A stretch of 64,000 bases of DNA from Monosporascus cannonballus. Taxonomy: Eukaryota; Ascomycota; Sordariomycetes; Xylariales. Within the stretch, counting starts at the first letter, position 1; each line of letters opens with the position of its first letter. Of the stretch, positions 35,026 through 48,000 are shown in pieces. The stretch covers positions 558,001-622,000 of the forward strand of contig QJNS01000002.1 of assembly GCA_004154925.1 (NCBI GenBank), given 5' to 3'. Under the pieces are notes generated by a model. The model did no database searches and was not told the origin of the DNA. It worked only from the letters and a program-made list of their open reading frames with translations. A program made the translations under genes and the position numbers.

Positions 35026-36765
35026 TCAAGGAGCGACCGGTGTGTCAGCAGCCTCCTCATCAGAGTCGGACGCCTTCTTTGGTGGGGAGTGAGGCACGAA
35101 AGCCCATAGGATTCCGAGTGCAACACAGATGGCGAGGACAAAGGGCTGAAGGGCCTGCACGCCTTTGTTATTCGCAATGGCGCCTACTAGAAAAGGTAGG
35201 ATGGCTCCACCAGAGCCACCGAATGCGGTTGCAAATCCGATGGTACCCACGTGCAGAGAGCGGGGCAGAACTTTCGTGATGAGGACCACGGCCGTGGGGA
35301 ACATTGGCCCTAAGAGTGGTCAGTCAATTATACCAGGAGCATGGACGAATTCGGAGGACATACCCATGACCACGCCAAGCATCGCCGCCGCAACAGCACT
35401 CGCGATCATGTTGGGAACCAACCAGAAGATAAGTTCGAAGGCGATGGTCAAGCCAAGGTACAAGATCATGGACCAGAATTCTCCGAGACGGGCGGTGAGA
35501 AAGGAGAGAAAAAGGCGGCCTGCAGTCATGCCGCCCCAGAAGCCGGTCGCTGCCGCTCCGCCAGCGATGGACGAGGCACCGCGGATGCGCGTCATGAACA
35601 CGACGATCCAGCCACCGAGGGCAACTATTGATTACATGCAATGCATCAGTAATATTCTTCTTCAAGATGGCGAGTGGGAGGACGAGTCAGGTCGGCGGCA
35701 ACGTCACTCACCTTCAGCACCACAGTATCCGAAGACGAAAAAAGCAAAAAGCCACGTCAGTTTGTTCTTCATCGCAGCACGAGTGCGGCCAGACTTGCCG
35801 CCGGATTCCATAGGGTTCTCAGCCAGATACACGTCTCCCGTCTGGCTCCAGAACGTGGAAGTTGCTGCGAAGAATTCCACTGCCGAGGCGCAAGTTATGA
35901 CCCAGTAGAAAGCCCACCAGCCCGGACCGCCATCTGCGGCCAGAGCTGTGGCGATGAGAGGAGCGATGGTCGCACCCAATGCGTAGCACGCCTGGAGGAT
36001 GCCCGACATCTCGTGGGCATTTGCCATTTGCCCGATAAAGGCGCACCATGCCGCATCAGCTAGTCCGTTGCCCATCCCGACGAAAATATACATAACGACC
36101 TAGTTCATATCGGCGGGTCAGTTTTGCTAGAACTGACCGGAAAGAATAGAAAGGGGGGCTAGAACGCACCATCACGGGGTAGGGGGGATGAAAGGAGAAT
36201 ATCAGATATGGCACAAAATGGCACAACGGGGCCATAAATGCCACGCCTCGCTGACCAAAGTGTACATGCACGAGGTTGTTGACCGCCGAGGCAATAGCGT
36301 ATCCTACAAAAGGCGACAGGAACACGAGGGAGACGACGGTATAGTTCAGGCCGTAGTGAAGCTCGAGCTAGAAGTCGTGTGTGAGCTGGGCCCTAGCGGG
36401 CGTGGAAGCTGCAATCATACATGAGGGAGCAAGGCCTGTCGGTATACGAGTCAGCCCCCTTCACCTCTACAAATTGTTCCTTGGAGGCTAAGACCTACAC
36501 CATACGATCCATCATTCATGCCTACCACCAGGAAGGACCAGAATGTCGCGAGGGTACGATACTTGTTGACCGGTGGTGAGTTCCATCGCGCAATGGTCTC
36601 AACTGCCTCAGACGGGGGAGTCGCACCGCCGCTGCTGGTATCCCCAGCCTCGGCTGCAGCGGCATTCTCACCCTTCTCGGAGATCTTCTTCTCCAGGGGA
36701 GATGTGGGAGGCAAGTCGACGACCGCCACGCCTGGCGGACCTTCAGTGACGATGGTCCCTGTCAT
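35026..36765 (-). CDS. MFS transporter 1 (fucose-permease-like, FHS type)
   Basis: Six exons: 36765-36499, 36435-36421 (15-nt micro-exon), 36367-36170, 36099-35712, 35624-35364 and 35309-35026; 470 aa. The micro-exon encodes ALLPH and completes the conserved block NDGSYG-ALLPH-LELHYGLNYT at the start of the carrier fold. About 12 hydrophobic segments follow: FVGYAIASAV, GMGNGLADAAWCAF, GATIAPLIATAL, then after a central loop (ENPMESGGKSGRTR) WLFAFFVFGY, ALGGWIVVFM, GFWGGMTAGRLFLSF, FELIFWLVPN, GTIGFATAFGGSGGAILPFLVG and a final helix. The N-terminal ~75 residues are a disordered Ser/Glu-rich cytosolic tail. The first intron-spanning region is unreadable without the micro-exon. The start at 36765 is the first plausible ATG. 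Members move sugars or small organic molecules across membranes; cargo unknown. Closely paralogous to the gene at 43242. Confidence 0.88.
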
Positions 36766-39396
36766 TTTGGCAGGATCCCACAAAACTGGAAAGCAAGAAG
36801 AAGCACAAGCACGCTGAAAGTTCTTGGAGACGACGTTGGATGGACCAGCAAGCAGATATGGGCGAGAGAAGTTTGAGGCGGCCGTGTGGAATACGGGATT
36901 GTGAGGACTATCGGCCGTTGAATTTTGTTGCACGGATTCGCACCCTGTATTCTATTACGTAGTACCAACGGTTTTGCATCAGCAGCTAAGGATCTTACGC
37001 CAACACAGGGGTTCGGAAACCCTCAACGAGGATCCCCTGTTTAAGACCTCGCCAGAACATGCCGTAAAGAGCTATACCCTTAAGTTGGTTATAGCAATAG
37101 TTTTGGTTGGAATAAGGCAGTACGTACTTGGATAGTGATGGGTACATCTTATACGCTTCTTTGGTAAAAATTATTCATGCGTCCCAGAAACGTGCGTACC
37201 TGTGTAGTAAGCACGCTTTCTGTGAGATTTAAGACCTGATAGTGTCCCGCCATAGTGTGGGGCCTCACATTTTTCGGCACTTCAGGATCTGACACTTTCG
37301 GAACGGCACCTAAGGGGCGAAGACCCGAGTCGACAGACCGCTTTTTTCGAAATACCACGTATGGGCCTAGACCAGCAGTGCCACACGCTCGGCTAAAGGG
37401 TCCGAATATTCTGGTTGATCCCGATGGGAGGCTCGGATGGCCTTGCGGTCGTTGCCGCTGTTCGTGGATGAGGAAGGAGGCTGTATCCACTCATCTACCC
37501 ACTACGCCTGGGGGGCCCGCATCCCGTCGCGGAGATAAAGCCGCGATCCAGTTAAACCCTGCTTCATTGGAGGAGCCCTTTTTGCCAAATTGATCGACGT
37601 TTAGGGCTGACCTTAAATGCAACGTAACTGTACTTGTTCGGGTCCACCAGTGTGGATAGTAAAACAAGGGCCCAGTCGCATAAGCCAGCATTCCTGATTG
37701 AGTATACACTAAGGACCTAAAACTTCGTATAGTGAGATACGTCTGATATGAGTAAGCCCTTGTTAAACTTTGGGATATCGAAGATACCGATTGGTGGAAG
37801 GGCTAGCCCTGAGCGGAAAATAAATTCAACAAGTCAGCAATGTGCGACAAGGGCGAGGAAGCTTCAGGGTCTCGAAAAAAGAGTGGCAAAAATTTATATA
37901 TCACACCAATGACGCTGGTCAGAGGAGCTTCCTGCGGGTTTCCGGAGCCTACTAAAACGCGATACCTTTGGTGCTTACTGTGGGACGTTAGGAAATCTGT
38001 CTCTTGTCTCCCCCGGCAACAACTCGAAGCCTAGACTCTATGTTTCTGTCTAGGTCTGCAAAGTGCCGCTCACCTTCCGAAGAGCAACTTGTCTACGACA
38101 GAAATCCGTAACAGGGTGGTTCACATGTCGGGTCTGACATGGGCAGCGTAAGAATATAGATTCAAGTAACCATTCCAACTATTACGTTTAGAATTCCGCG
38201 ATCTGTCGCCACATTTCAACCACCAAGACAAGCTCAGCCCTGTAAGCATGCTACATAAAAGAGTGCCGCCTTGGCATGTGGGTGGCCAATACTCTAATGT
38301 GGGGGTTCAATGGCGCTTCACTCCTCCTTTGCAGCGTCAAGTACTTTTATGTACTCGCCTAGCCCCAGAACAGCTGCTTACTTACATATGCAGGGCGGCC
38401 GACCCTACATTAGTGTAGTCACGGGTTCATAGTAGCATTATAGTAACCTCAGGGTCAACGTCTTCATTCGAAAGAGAGCCTCCGTAATAGAAGTTGGTCA
38501 TCGGTTGGTCCATGTGGAGCAAGATATATCCTCCAAATGGTCGTAAGGCGTCAGCACCAACAATTCTAAGTAACTGCTAACTGACGTGTTACTCAAAGAT
38601 GGAAGTGGCAGTGATTTTAGGCATTTTTAAGGGTGGTATTGCGATCCTAGTTGGAGCTTGGGTCATAAGGTACAAGAAATTGTTGGACTGAAATCCTGAG
38701 CCCTTCGGATGATATATTATATCAAACGAAAGTTAGATAGTGGTAAATATATATACAACTTACAATCAGGTTAGTGTAGGGACTACGTGGATAGGGTTAC
38801 TAGCGGAGAATCAATACTGTCTATGCAAGTGTTAGGGTACAGCGCAATCTGACCTCCGTCATACAAGCGAGCGCCGGGAGGACCTAACGGCGTAGTTTCG
38901 GAAATTGCCGCATATTTTCGTACGCATACGCCGAGCATGAGCTGTTGCCTCTGTCGTACCTTTCCTTTTGCCTGTATGGAGTCAGCTTCGAGGGCAGAGT
39001 AACTCCCGGAAATTCGCCCCCCTACGCCTCCCTTCTACACAGACTTCGCTTCGGCCGGATGCCTGAGTCAGCAGAACCCATTTCTCGACGAGGGGTAGGA
39101 TATAGCGGCGCCGGCTGCATGCGAGGGTCGTAAGAGTCAGTATGGGGAACTGTATAGTATCCACCCGTGAAGGAAGAGGGAATATCACTCATGACGAATC
39201 TGCGCCCTGCTTCCCATCTTCCAAGTTCAAGTTTCGCAGTATTTATAGTCGAAGAGGTCGCAGATGAAGACAGACAATTCCTCAGACTCATCACTGAACA
39301 GACAACTCTTCAAGCTTCTTTCCGGAGACGTGGAATATTCCCAGCCCCTTAACACCAACCACACTGTTATACACTTCTCGTATTCACGCAGACACA
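36766..39396. other. Divergent intergenic region, 2.6 kb
   Basis: It separates the first MFS gene (leftward) from the aminotransferase gene (rightward). No recognisable gene; scattered short frames have no domain. Composition is mixed, not RIP-like. The last 300 bp before 39397 are pyrimidine-rich, as is common for fungal promoters. Long for two flanking promoters, it may hold unrecognised repeats. Confidence 0.45.
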
Positions 39397-40879
39397 ATGG
39401 GTTCTATTGCCATCACCGACGAGCCTGTCCCGGCCGAGCCCGCCCTCTTCTACCAGAATGTCTATCACTCGTCCGCTCCCACCGTCAAGTCCGCTGATGG
39501 ATTGTACTTCACGCTCGAAAACGGCCAGAGAATTCTTGATTCGACAGGTGGTGCCGCCGTGTCAGCTATCGGCCACGGCAACCAGCGCGTGAAGAATGCT
39601 ATAATCGAGCAGTTGAACAAGTTCACATACGCCCACCCGGGGTACTTCCAGAACGCCCCTTCTCATGAACTTGCCGACATCTTGGTCAAGTCCACCGGTG
39701 GTCAGCTGTCGAGGGCATGCCTCCTTGGCTCCGGCTCGGAGGCTATGGAGGGTGCTATGAAGCTCGCCCGCCAATATTGGCTTGAGGTCGACCCCAGCGC
39801 TCCCCGAACAAAGTTCATTTCCAGACAAGGCTCCTGGCACGGATGCACCCTAGGGACATTGTCGATCGGTGACTTGAAGGCCAGGAAAGAGCCCTTCATG
39901 GACGTGCTGGCCAACAACGTCAGCCACGTGTCACCGTGCCATCCCTACCGAGACCAGAAGGAGGGCGAGACCGTGGAGCAGTACGTGGCCCGGCTTGCGC
40001 AGGAGCTGGAGGACGAGTTTCAGAGAGTCGGCCCTGAAAACGTGTGCGCGTTCATCGTGGAGCCGATGGTGGGAACGGTAAGCACTAGTTTTACATAGCA
40101 CCAATCCAGTCCACCCCTCTTATGTGCTGCGTAACCGATACTTACATCCGTGGGGACTCTAGGCGCTTGGTTGTGTAACGGCTCTGCCGGGGTACCTGCA
40201 AGCAATGAAGGACGTCTGCCACCGCCACAAGGCCCTCATCATCTTCGACGAGGTCATGTGCGGCCTGGGACGGACAGGCTACATGCACGCATGGCAGCAC
40301 GACAACGTCGTCCCGGATATCCAGGCCGTCGGCAAGGGGCTGGCCGCGGGCTACGGCACCATCTCGGCGATCCTGATCCACCAGCGCGTGATCGAGGGCC
40401 TGAAGCAGGGCAGCGCCTCCTTCCAGCACGGCCAGACCTACCAGTGCCACCCGCTGAACGTGGTCGCCGCGCTGGAGGTGCAGCGCATCGTGCAGGAGTC
40501 CAAGCTGGTCAGCAACGCGCGACTCATGGGCATCCTCCTGGGATACCTGCTCAAGCAGGCCTTCGAGAATCACCCCAACGTCGGCGACGTCCGCGGCCGT
40601 GGCATGTTCTGGTGCATCGAGTTCGTGGCCGACAAGAAGACCAAGGCGCCCCTGGACCCCAAGCTGAACATTGCCCGGCGCATGCGGATGCGCGGTCTCG
40701 AGAAGGGATACGACGTGTGCTTGTTCTCCTCGACGGGCTGCGCCGATGGCTGGAAGGGAGACCACTTCCTGCTGGCGCCGCCTCTCACCGTCACACCCGA
40801 GGATGTCGAGGATATCGTGAACCGGGCCGCCCGGGTAGTGGACAGTGTTTTCGAGGAGGTGAGGGATCAACTTGAATAA
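39397..40879 (+). CDS. Class-III PLP-dependent aminotransferase
   Basis: Two exons (39397-40077 and 40163-40879) around an 85-bp intron, 465 aa, usual for the family. Landmarks: STGGAAVSAIGHG near the N-terminus, GSGSEAMEGAMKLARQYW (cofactor phosphate site), SRQGSWHGCTLGTLS, FIVEPMVGT just before the intron, LIIFDEVMCGLGRTG (Asp256 contacts the pyridine nitrogen), and QAVGKGLAAGY with the Schiff-base Lys285. Members move an amino group from omega-amino acids or diamines (GABA, ornithine, beta-alanine types) to a keto acid. There is no mitochondrial targeting sequence, so it is probably cytosolic. The exact amino donor cannot be told from sequence. It lies on the same strand as the DUF1349 gene 1.4 kb downstream. 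Confidence 0.9.
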
Positions 40880-42240
40880 GTGTATTCGTGGGTTTTAAAA
40901 AACAGGTTTTTCATTTTCTGTCTTGTTTCACAGCCTGTCTGGCGTTTTGATTCTATCCTAGAAACGGCACTTGCATATTCGCAACAGCAATGCTACAGCG
41001 GTCTCATGGGTAAAGGGCAGCCGAAAAACAAATCAAGAGATAAGTTAGGGTAGATTAGACAGAATACACGATTTCTTCTTCGAGTTCTCAAGTTATTCTG
41101 TGAAATAACTAGTATTCTTTCATTCATCGAAGTATCATTCACCGGATCCGTCCTCGATCCAATCACTGCCCGGCGGGTGTTGAGCTCCAAAAGGTGGGCG
41201 CTCGAGCCATTGATAGTTCGAGCTTATTTAGCTATATGTCGTATTCCTGCAGCGGGGGTCCGCCTCTCACATTCGGTTTGATCAATGGAATATCCGATGA
41301 CAGCCCCAAGGCGAGTATAACGGTTTTGTGGCGGTGGGTCATGATATCCACCGATCATCGTATAATGAGCCAATAAAAGGCTGGCAAATCACTAATGACT
41401 TCCCCTTTTAAGGTGGTGAGGCAGTTACTTGTTATTAGGGAAGGGTTCCATAATCAATCCCTAGCGCTGTTGACCTACCTACCTAGTTACCTCTACTCAC
41501 CTACTATTTCCTAAATACGGTTACGATGTAGCTCGCCATGCAATTTGTATGGGAAATAACATCCGGACAATATCATCAACAGCTATAGTAAGCATCATTA
41601 CCTGATTAGCTTATGATAACTAACGCGATTTTAACGCATTGAAGCTTTTAAAGCCCGGTTTGAATATATTAAGCAACAACCTCTTCTGCTTTCCTCGCCG
41701 CCGCTCAAAGCTGGCGATATTTAAGGCCTGGTTCGCCGTTACTAAAGATTTCTTCGTTAAGTTAATACTATCACAATGGGATAAGATGAAACGCTTGCTT
41801 TAAGAGCAGTAAGAAACAGCGAATAGACTGATGGAAGTGTGTTTGCATACGGAGTGTATGGGAGTTATACGCATTGGCTGTGTTCAGGAATCTTGCGGGC
41901 GGTGGGGGTGACTTACTGAAAATACCCCTGCGACCTGTATGCATCGGCCGGGTCCGGCCAGTCAATCCTTCCGGGAACGACTTGTGAGGTTACGTGCGGG
42001 TAACTAACGGAGAGCAATCCTCGCAATTGTACGAAACAGAACAGGGTTATATATATACTCGATACGAGGAGCAGCTAAGTTTAGTGTTACTGCCAATGGC
42101 CGTTTGTCCTTCAAAGCCCTCCTCTTTCTTCCCCCATGCGCATGACAGCAGCACTTTTATTCTTTCAACCGTGCCCTGAGAATTCCTCATCCCCGAAAGA
42201 GAAAAGAAGAAAAGGATTACACACATCACATACCGCGACC
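40880..42240. other. Intergenic, 1.4 kb
   Basis: No gene is supported. The stretch before 42241 has pyrimidine-rich runs (ctttcttccccc near 42124) as in fungal promoters. No repeats recognised. Confidence 0.5.
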
Positions 42241-42967
42241 ATGGCCGCCGCTAGATCCGACGCGGCCCCGTTCACTCTGGATGCAGGCCCCGGCACCGAC
42301 ATCTGGCGAAAACCCCCTAGCACCAATGTGTGGAACGGTAAGTCCCAACAGCCCTCACTCACCCCGCATGCCCTCTTCCAGCCGTACTGAACACCATGGC
42401 CCCAACCCAGCGCCGGTAGTGCGCACGAGCTCAGGCCCGCTCAAGAGCTTCCTCTCGGCGCGCGTGACCTTCTGGGCGCCGTGGGCTCACCTCTACGACC
42501 AGGCGGGGATGCTGTTCGTGCCGCGGCGGGCGTCGTCCCCGTCGTCGTCCTCATCGGCCTCGACCGCCCCGCCCGAGCACTGGATCAAGACGGGCATCGA
42601 GTTCTACGCGGGTCGGCCGCACCTGAGCACCGTCACCTGCGACCGGTTCGCGGACTGGAGCCTGTACCCGCTGCTGATGGTGGGAGGAGGTAAGGTGGCC
42701 GGCGACGTGGACAGCGTGACGCTCGAGGTCACCCGGGACGGCGGTGCGCAGGGCAAGAACGCGTGGGTGCACCGGCTCGTGCTGGACGCCGAGGGGAACG
42801 TGGTGGAGAGGACGCCCCTGAGGAAGATCTGCTGGATCTTCGCCGACGAGGACGACGGTGACGACTGGGTCCTGGACGTCAGTCCGTTGGTTGCTCGGCC
42901 CGACAAGGGCGCCAAGGATGCATTGAGGGTTGAGTTTAAGGAGTTCAATGTAGAGTGGTCGCAGTAG
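42241..42967 (+). CDS. DUF1349 / Ree1-like protein
   Basis: Two exons: 42241-42337 and 42411-42967, 217 aa. Evidence for the family: WAPWAHLYDQAGMLFV, then HWIKTGIEFYAGRPHLSTV, and the closing block RKICWIFADEDD ... LRVEFKEFNVEW, in the order seen in DUF1349 proteins, which adopt a concanavalin-like beta-sandwich. A low-complexity Ser run (SSPSSSSSAS) lies in a loop. The yeast member Ree1 is linked to regulation of enolase and galactose response; a carbohydrate-linked cytosolic role here is inference. The 3' end faces the 3' end of the second MFS gene, 274 bp away. Confidence 0.82.
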
Positions 42968-43241
42968 ATCGCCGACACCGTCCACAAGTTAGTATTGAAA
43001 GTATTCGTTCACAGGTAGCGCCAAAGACTATTCCTAGCAGGCTTCCCAAGTCGAATCCTATACGCCTAACTCCTATTTGTTTCTTAGGAGGTAGCGGCGT
43101 ATTCGTCTTTGATGCTTGCAGTGCCGTATCACGTAGAGCTGGCGGTCATTATGTATCTTGAAGCAATTGTACACAGCTACGGCGACGCAGTTGCTCAGAA
43201 CTGCAAATTCTTCGATGTATTGATCTAACGAAAGATGGCAC

Positions 43242-44854
43242 CTAAACTTTTTGCTTGTCGATCTTCGGCAAGAGCGCCCAGATGACAAGCATACCCCCCA
43301 ACACTGCTAAAACGACCGGCTGGAGCACCATGACACTGGCGATTTGGGCTAATATGCCTATGTTGAACGGTATTAACGCGGCACCGCAGGCGCCCAAAGC
43401 GGAAGCAAAGCCGATAATAGCGATGTGCAGATGTTTCGGTGTAAGCTTGTTTACCACGGTGACGACCGCCGGGAAGAGGGGTCCTAGGAAGAACCCTTGT
43501 AGAGCTACTGCGGTCGCCGAGACGTAAAACTGCGGCACAAGCCAGAAGAGCAACTCAAGGCCCATGGTCGCGATTATATAGATCTGTCCAGTGTCAGTAA
43601 AGGGGGGTTTGACCTCCAGCGGCGCTGCGCGGTCGGGGGAACTACCGTGACTGCGAACTTGACGCCAACGCGAGGAGTGACGAATCCGAGGACAACTCGC
43701 CCGACAGTGATACCCAGCCAGAACCCCGTAGCAGTCATGCCACTGGCGAACGCATCGCCATGGCGAGCCTGAATCATAAAAACAACAATGAAACCCCCCA
43801 AAGATACTTCTACCCCGACGTAGCCAAGTAGGAAAAAAGCGCAAATCCATGATACTCGAGCACTGTCAGAGAAGAGTGCATCCATCAGCCTGGCTTGTCG
43901 ACTCATTTGGGCGTCGTTGTGTGCGAGGCGATAAACTTCTCCATTAACTTTCCAAAATGACCATGTCAGCATGACCGCTTCGACGGTAGCAAAGGCGATC
44001 TGCAATTCATCATGTGAGTCCAGTCTGCAGAGAACAGGTATGGGCATGTCAACGGACCATAACTCTATAGAACCAGAACCACTCCAAGTCAGCCTTGTTG
44101 GTGATGAGTGCGACAAGCGATGGACTGACTGCGCCGCCGACTCCGTAGCAGGCATGCATTAACCCAAGGAGCTCGCTGGCGTTGGCTAAGCTCCCGATCC
44201 AGGCATTCCACACCGAATCTGCGATCCCGTTACCGAACCCCGCAAGTACGAATGCAAGAATGAGGGCGATGTAAGGAGGATGGCAGGAGATGATAACATA
44301 GGCTATGATGTGGCAGCTCGAGCCGAGCATAGCAATTCCTCGTTGGCCTATGGTTTGATAGAGATAGTCGGTGGATACTGCCGAGGCGATATACCCAGCG
44401 AATGGTGACAGGAAGACCACGGAGACAATCATGAAGGTTAGGTCGTAGTAACTCCCAAGCTCCTAGGCGTTAGTAGGCGGCGGCAGATGTGGAATATCTT
44501 GGACTTACAGAAGGTAATATCGCCTACAGTGAGTGCATGTCCAAGTCAGCGTGTTCTGGAGAAGGTTACGAAGGCTGTGCTGGCCCAGCTCACCCCGTAT
44601 GCGGCATCATTAGCACCCATCAAGAAGAAACTCCAAAACGTAGAAAAGACGCGGAATAGAACAGTGACGGACTCGTTCCAGCGTTGAACCGGCTCGGAGC
44701 CGGTGGCGCCTTCTGATTCCCAAGGATAGGTGCCATCTTGCTGAGACACATCAACACCGCGGCTTTCCTGATGGTGCAACACATCGATGTGGTGATGGTG
44801 CGGAGACGTAAGCACTCTCAGCTCAATATCGACAGACATGGTGGCCTGTGTCAT
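43242..44854 (-). CDS. MFS transporter 2 (paralogue of MFS transporter 1)
   Basis: Five exons: 44854-44594, 44523-44509 (15-nt micro-exon), 44462-44058, 43999-43646 and 43583-43242; 458 aa, or 453 from the second ATG at 44839. The micro-exon encodes AILPS between NDAAYG and ELGSYYDL, the same place and length as in transporter 1. Hydrophobic segments match those of transporter 1, including VVFLSPFAGYIASAV, GFGNGIADSVWNAWIG, GYVGVEVSLGGFIVVFM, GFWLGITVGRVVLGF and LELLFWLVPQ. A His-rich patch (HHHH) lies at the cytosolic N-terminus. The donor at 44057 (GTCCGT) is atypical. It lacks the last intron of transporter 1, so one gene gained or lost it after duplication. It ends 200 bp from the 45-49 kb AT-rich element yet shows no RIP. 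Confidence 0.87.
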
Positions 44855-45059
44855 GTGAAGGTTACAGGAGGAGAATCAGATCCACAATGATGGCAACGAT
44901 AGTTTGAGATTGAGGTTCCGTGGACCTGGTCGTGTTTGAAGCCTCTTCACTCAATACAGCAGCACGTATTGGCGACGTGGAAGCAACGCAACGCTGCAGT
45001 TCAGATGGTATCCGATTGAAGGCCACCTGCCCTCGCCGCAGACTAACCATCTTCTAGTA

Positions 45060-45088
45060 CACCCTAACAGGGATTATTGCAGTTAGTG
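45060..45088. repeat. Left TIR of the 4-kb element
   Basis: 29 bp, starts CACCCTAACAGGG and ends TTGCAGTTAGTG. It lies 205 bp upstream of the second MFS gene's start. Confidence 0.8.
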
Positions 45089-48000
45089 GCATACAAGCCC
45101 CACCTTTCTAGATCCTTTTTCGCCCATTGACATAAGTGGCTTTCTTATACCCTTTATATATTTTATATTTTATAATATATTTAATTCATTTTAATAAGAG
45201 CCAATATAAGATTAAAGTTTTAACGCCTTAGTAAAAAACTATTACGAATAATAGCAAAAATGTTATTTATTATCTTAGCTAGCTCAGGTCTCTTTGGCTT
45301 GTTGTTCCAATTTCTTTACAGTTATTTAAGTACCGCTTTACAACGTTAAATATTAACCAATTAAATCCCAAATTCCCCTAACGAGCTAGCGAGGTCTGAA
45401 TTATAGTTGCGTGAAAACGGTTTCGTTTAGTATATTTGCTTTTTTTAAAAAAAATCCGTAATAATTTAATAATAAGATTTTTTTTATAAATATATATATA
45501 TATCGTTATTTCTGTTATAGCTTATTATTAATATTATTTTGGTCCTGATTAGGACCTATTTGCTATTTTTAGATTTTAACGCGTATAATAATTACAGCCT
45601 GAATCTATTACATTATTATCTCCTTTTTTAAAATACGATAAATCCGAATTTTTCCAGTTTTACCAAGTTACACTCTTAGAACAAAATATACGTACGCGTA
45701 CTTTGAATTTCTGCCATTAATATAAAAAATTAATATAATGTTTGAAAATTTTATTCGTAATTAGATTTTTTGCCACGATTTAGACCGAATTATTAATTTG
45801 ATTATTTGGATTAATTAATAAAATAACGTATTAAAAAAACGAATACGTAAACGGTTATTAATATGCGAAAGTTAGCAAGACTTTCTAATTTTTAATAATT
45901 ATTATTCCGTTATATATAGATATTATAATATATTATACTAGAAGGTTATAACTTTCGTAAAAAAGCTTAGATTTCGCCGCTCGTCGAAGAAATTATTATT
46001 TAAAGTTAACGTAATTCATATCACTTTGAACGAAAGTTAACGTTTTATAAAAACGTTTACCTTTAATTAGTTTAAACTTTCAAATTAAATAATTGCAAAT
46101 ATTTATAGTTTTCGCCTTATTATTAATATAAATAATAATCTTAATAATAAAATGCAAATTATTAAATTAAATTAAAGGAATATTATTTAATAGCTCGGAT
46201 ATATTAATTATCAAAAAATTTAAATACGTTTAATTCGAACGTTAACATTTGAGTATAAAAAATAATAATATTAATTTTAGAATAATTAATATTAAAATAG
46301 CGGATCTTTGCCTTATAACTATATTTAATTAGACCGCCGATTTAACAAAAACTGTTATATTTCGTAATTTTCTTTTTTGTAATATTACGAAGAGTTATTA
46401 TATACGTAAATTAATATATATAAGCAGAGAAAATAAAACGCAGGTTACGGATATTAATATATTTAAGCCGGAAAAATTTTTTATTTCCAATAATAAATAT
46501 ATTTTGTCGATAATAACTAAGTTATATCGTTATTGGAAAATAAAATTTGATATAATAATTTAAAACTAATTATTTAATATCTGTTTAGGACCAAAAATAA
46601 TATAGTTATATCGTCCAGCAATTATACGGTCAAATATTTTTAAATTAAGCTTTTTCGTAACCGTAAATATCAAGACAAAAATAAAATATAGAACTATTAA
46701 TATAAAAACTCGTTATTTTCTGCGAACTTAATTAATAATACGATTAAAATAATAATTAAGTCGGTTATTTTAAAAAAGAGTTAAATAATTAAAGATTTTT
46801 CGAAACTTATTTTAATAACGAAAAAAATATTAAGCTTTTCGAAAACCAGATTTTATATCGTATCGATTTATTTTTTTCGCAAAATACGGCCTTATTCGCT
46901 AAATATAACGCTTAATATAAGACGAACAAATCGACGACGTAGGGTTTCCGTAAAGTTATCGGCTGTATATATAACGTTAATATATAAATTAATTACGTTT
47001 ATATCGGCAAAAAACTAATAGAAATATCGAATAAAAATAAACGCTTCATTTTAGAAAATTAAATATTTAAAAGTTTAAAATATTTATCTTAAATTTTTAA
47101 ATATATTATCTGCATTTAATTAATTAAAAATATGTTTTGAGATATTCTATAGGCGATTTTAAACTTTATTTATTATTATTTTGGCTTATAAGGTTATATT
47201 ACTATTATGCTGATCTAAAGAGGGAAAAAATTATAATAAATGCTAATTTAAATTTTAAGCTATTTTTTATTATTATAATCTTTATTTCGTACGAATCAAA
47301 ACAATTATTATATTAGGAAATAAAGATTTCAATTTTGCATTAAATTATAAAGGTTAAAGTACTAAAAGTTTCGTAACTAATATATATTTTCAAAATTAAT
47401 AATAATAATTTCTATGAATTTATATAAAAGCGCACCAAACGAAACGAAAAAATCATAACTTATTATTAGGCCTTATTTTAAAGATTTTATTATTTTTGTA
47501 AGTATTATTTTTAAAAAAGTTTAATTAATATATTAAACTTTTAACAGATATTTCTTGATTAAAAGTAATAACTATAATTATAACTATTACGTTGTAGGCG
47601 CAGCTATAACCTTTAAAATGGGGTTCTAATCACGATAAGGCAAATTATTTATAACGTTTTCGTTCTGTATTTCTTTTTACGTTTAAACTTTTTTATAAAA
47701 TCGTTTTAAGCTTATACGGTTTATTATTATCTGTATTAAACGTTTATAATTTGTTACGTAATATTTTCTTATAAAAAAGGTTTATTAAATATTTAATCGG
47801 AAAAAAATATATAAGTTATTATCGCCGTTTTATTTGTAATAAAAAAATAGTTATTCGAATATTTCGAAATATCGTTAATTAGTTATATAAAAAATCGAAA
47901 AATAAATAAGTTATTTTTAATATTAAATATAATTAACGTTATTAAGGCTTTTAATATCTTATAATTATAAAAAGTACCTTATTATAAAAAATATTTCTTA

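Noticed and set aside
36100..36169. Hairpin (ggtcagtt ... aactgacc) as a terminator or small RNA
   Set aside because: It falls within a normal MFS intron, and a single short stem gives no support for a separate function.
36451..36933. Longer N-terminus for MFS transporter 1 (from 36933)
   Set aside because: The upstream extension is not family-like; the ATG at 36765 gives an N-terminus of normal length.
40142..40875. 241-242-codon frames antisense or shifted to the aminotransferase exon 2
   Set aside because: Same GC-driven artefact; no domain, and the class-III aminotransferase frame explains the sequence.
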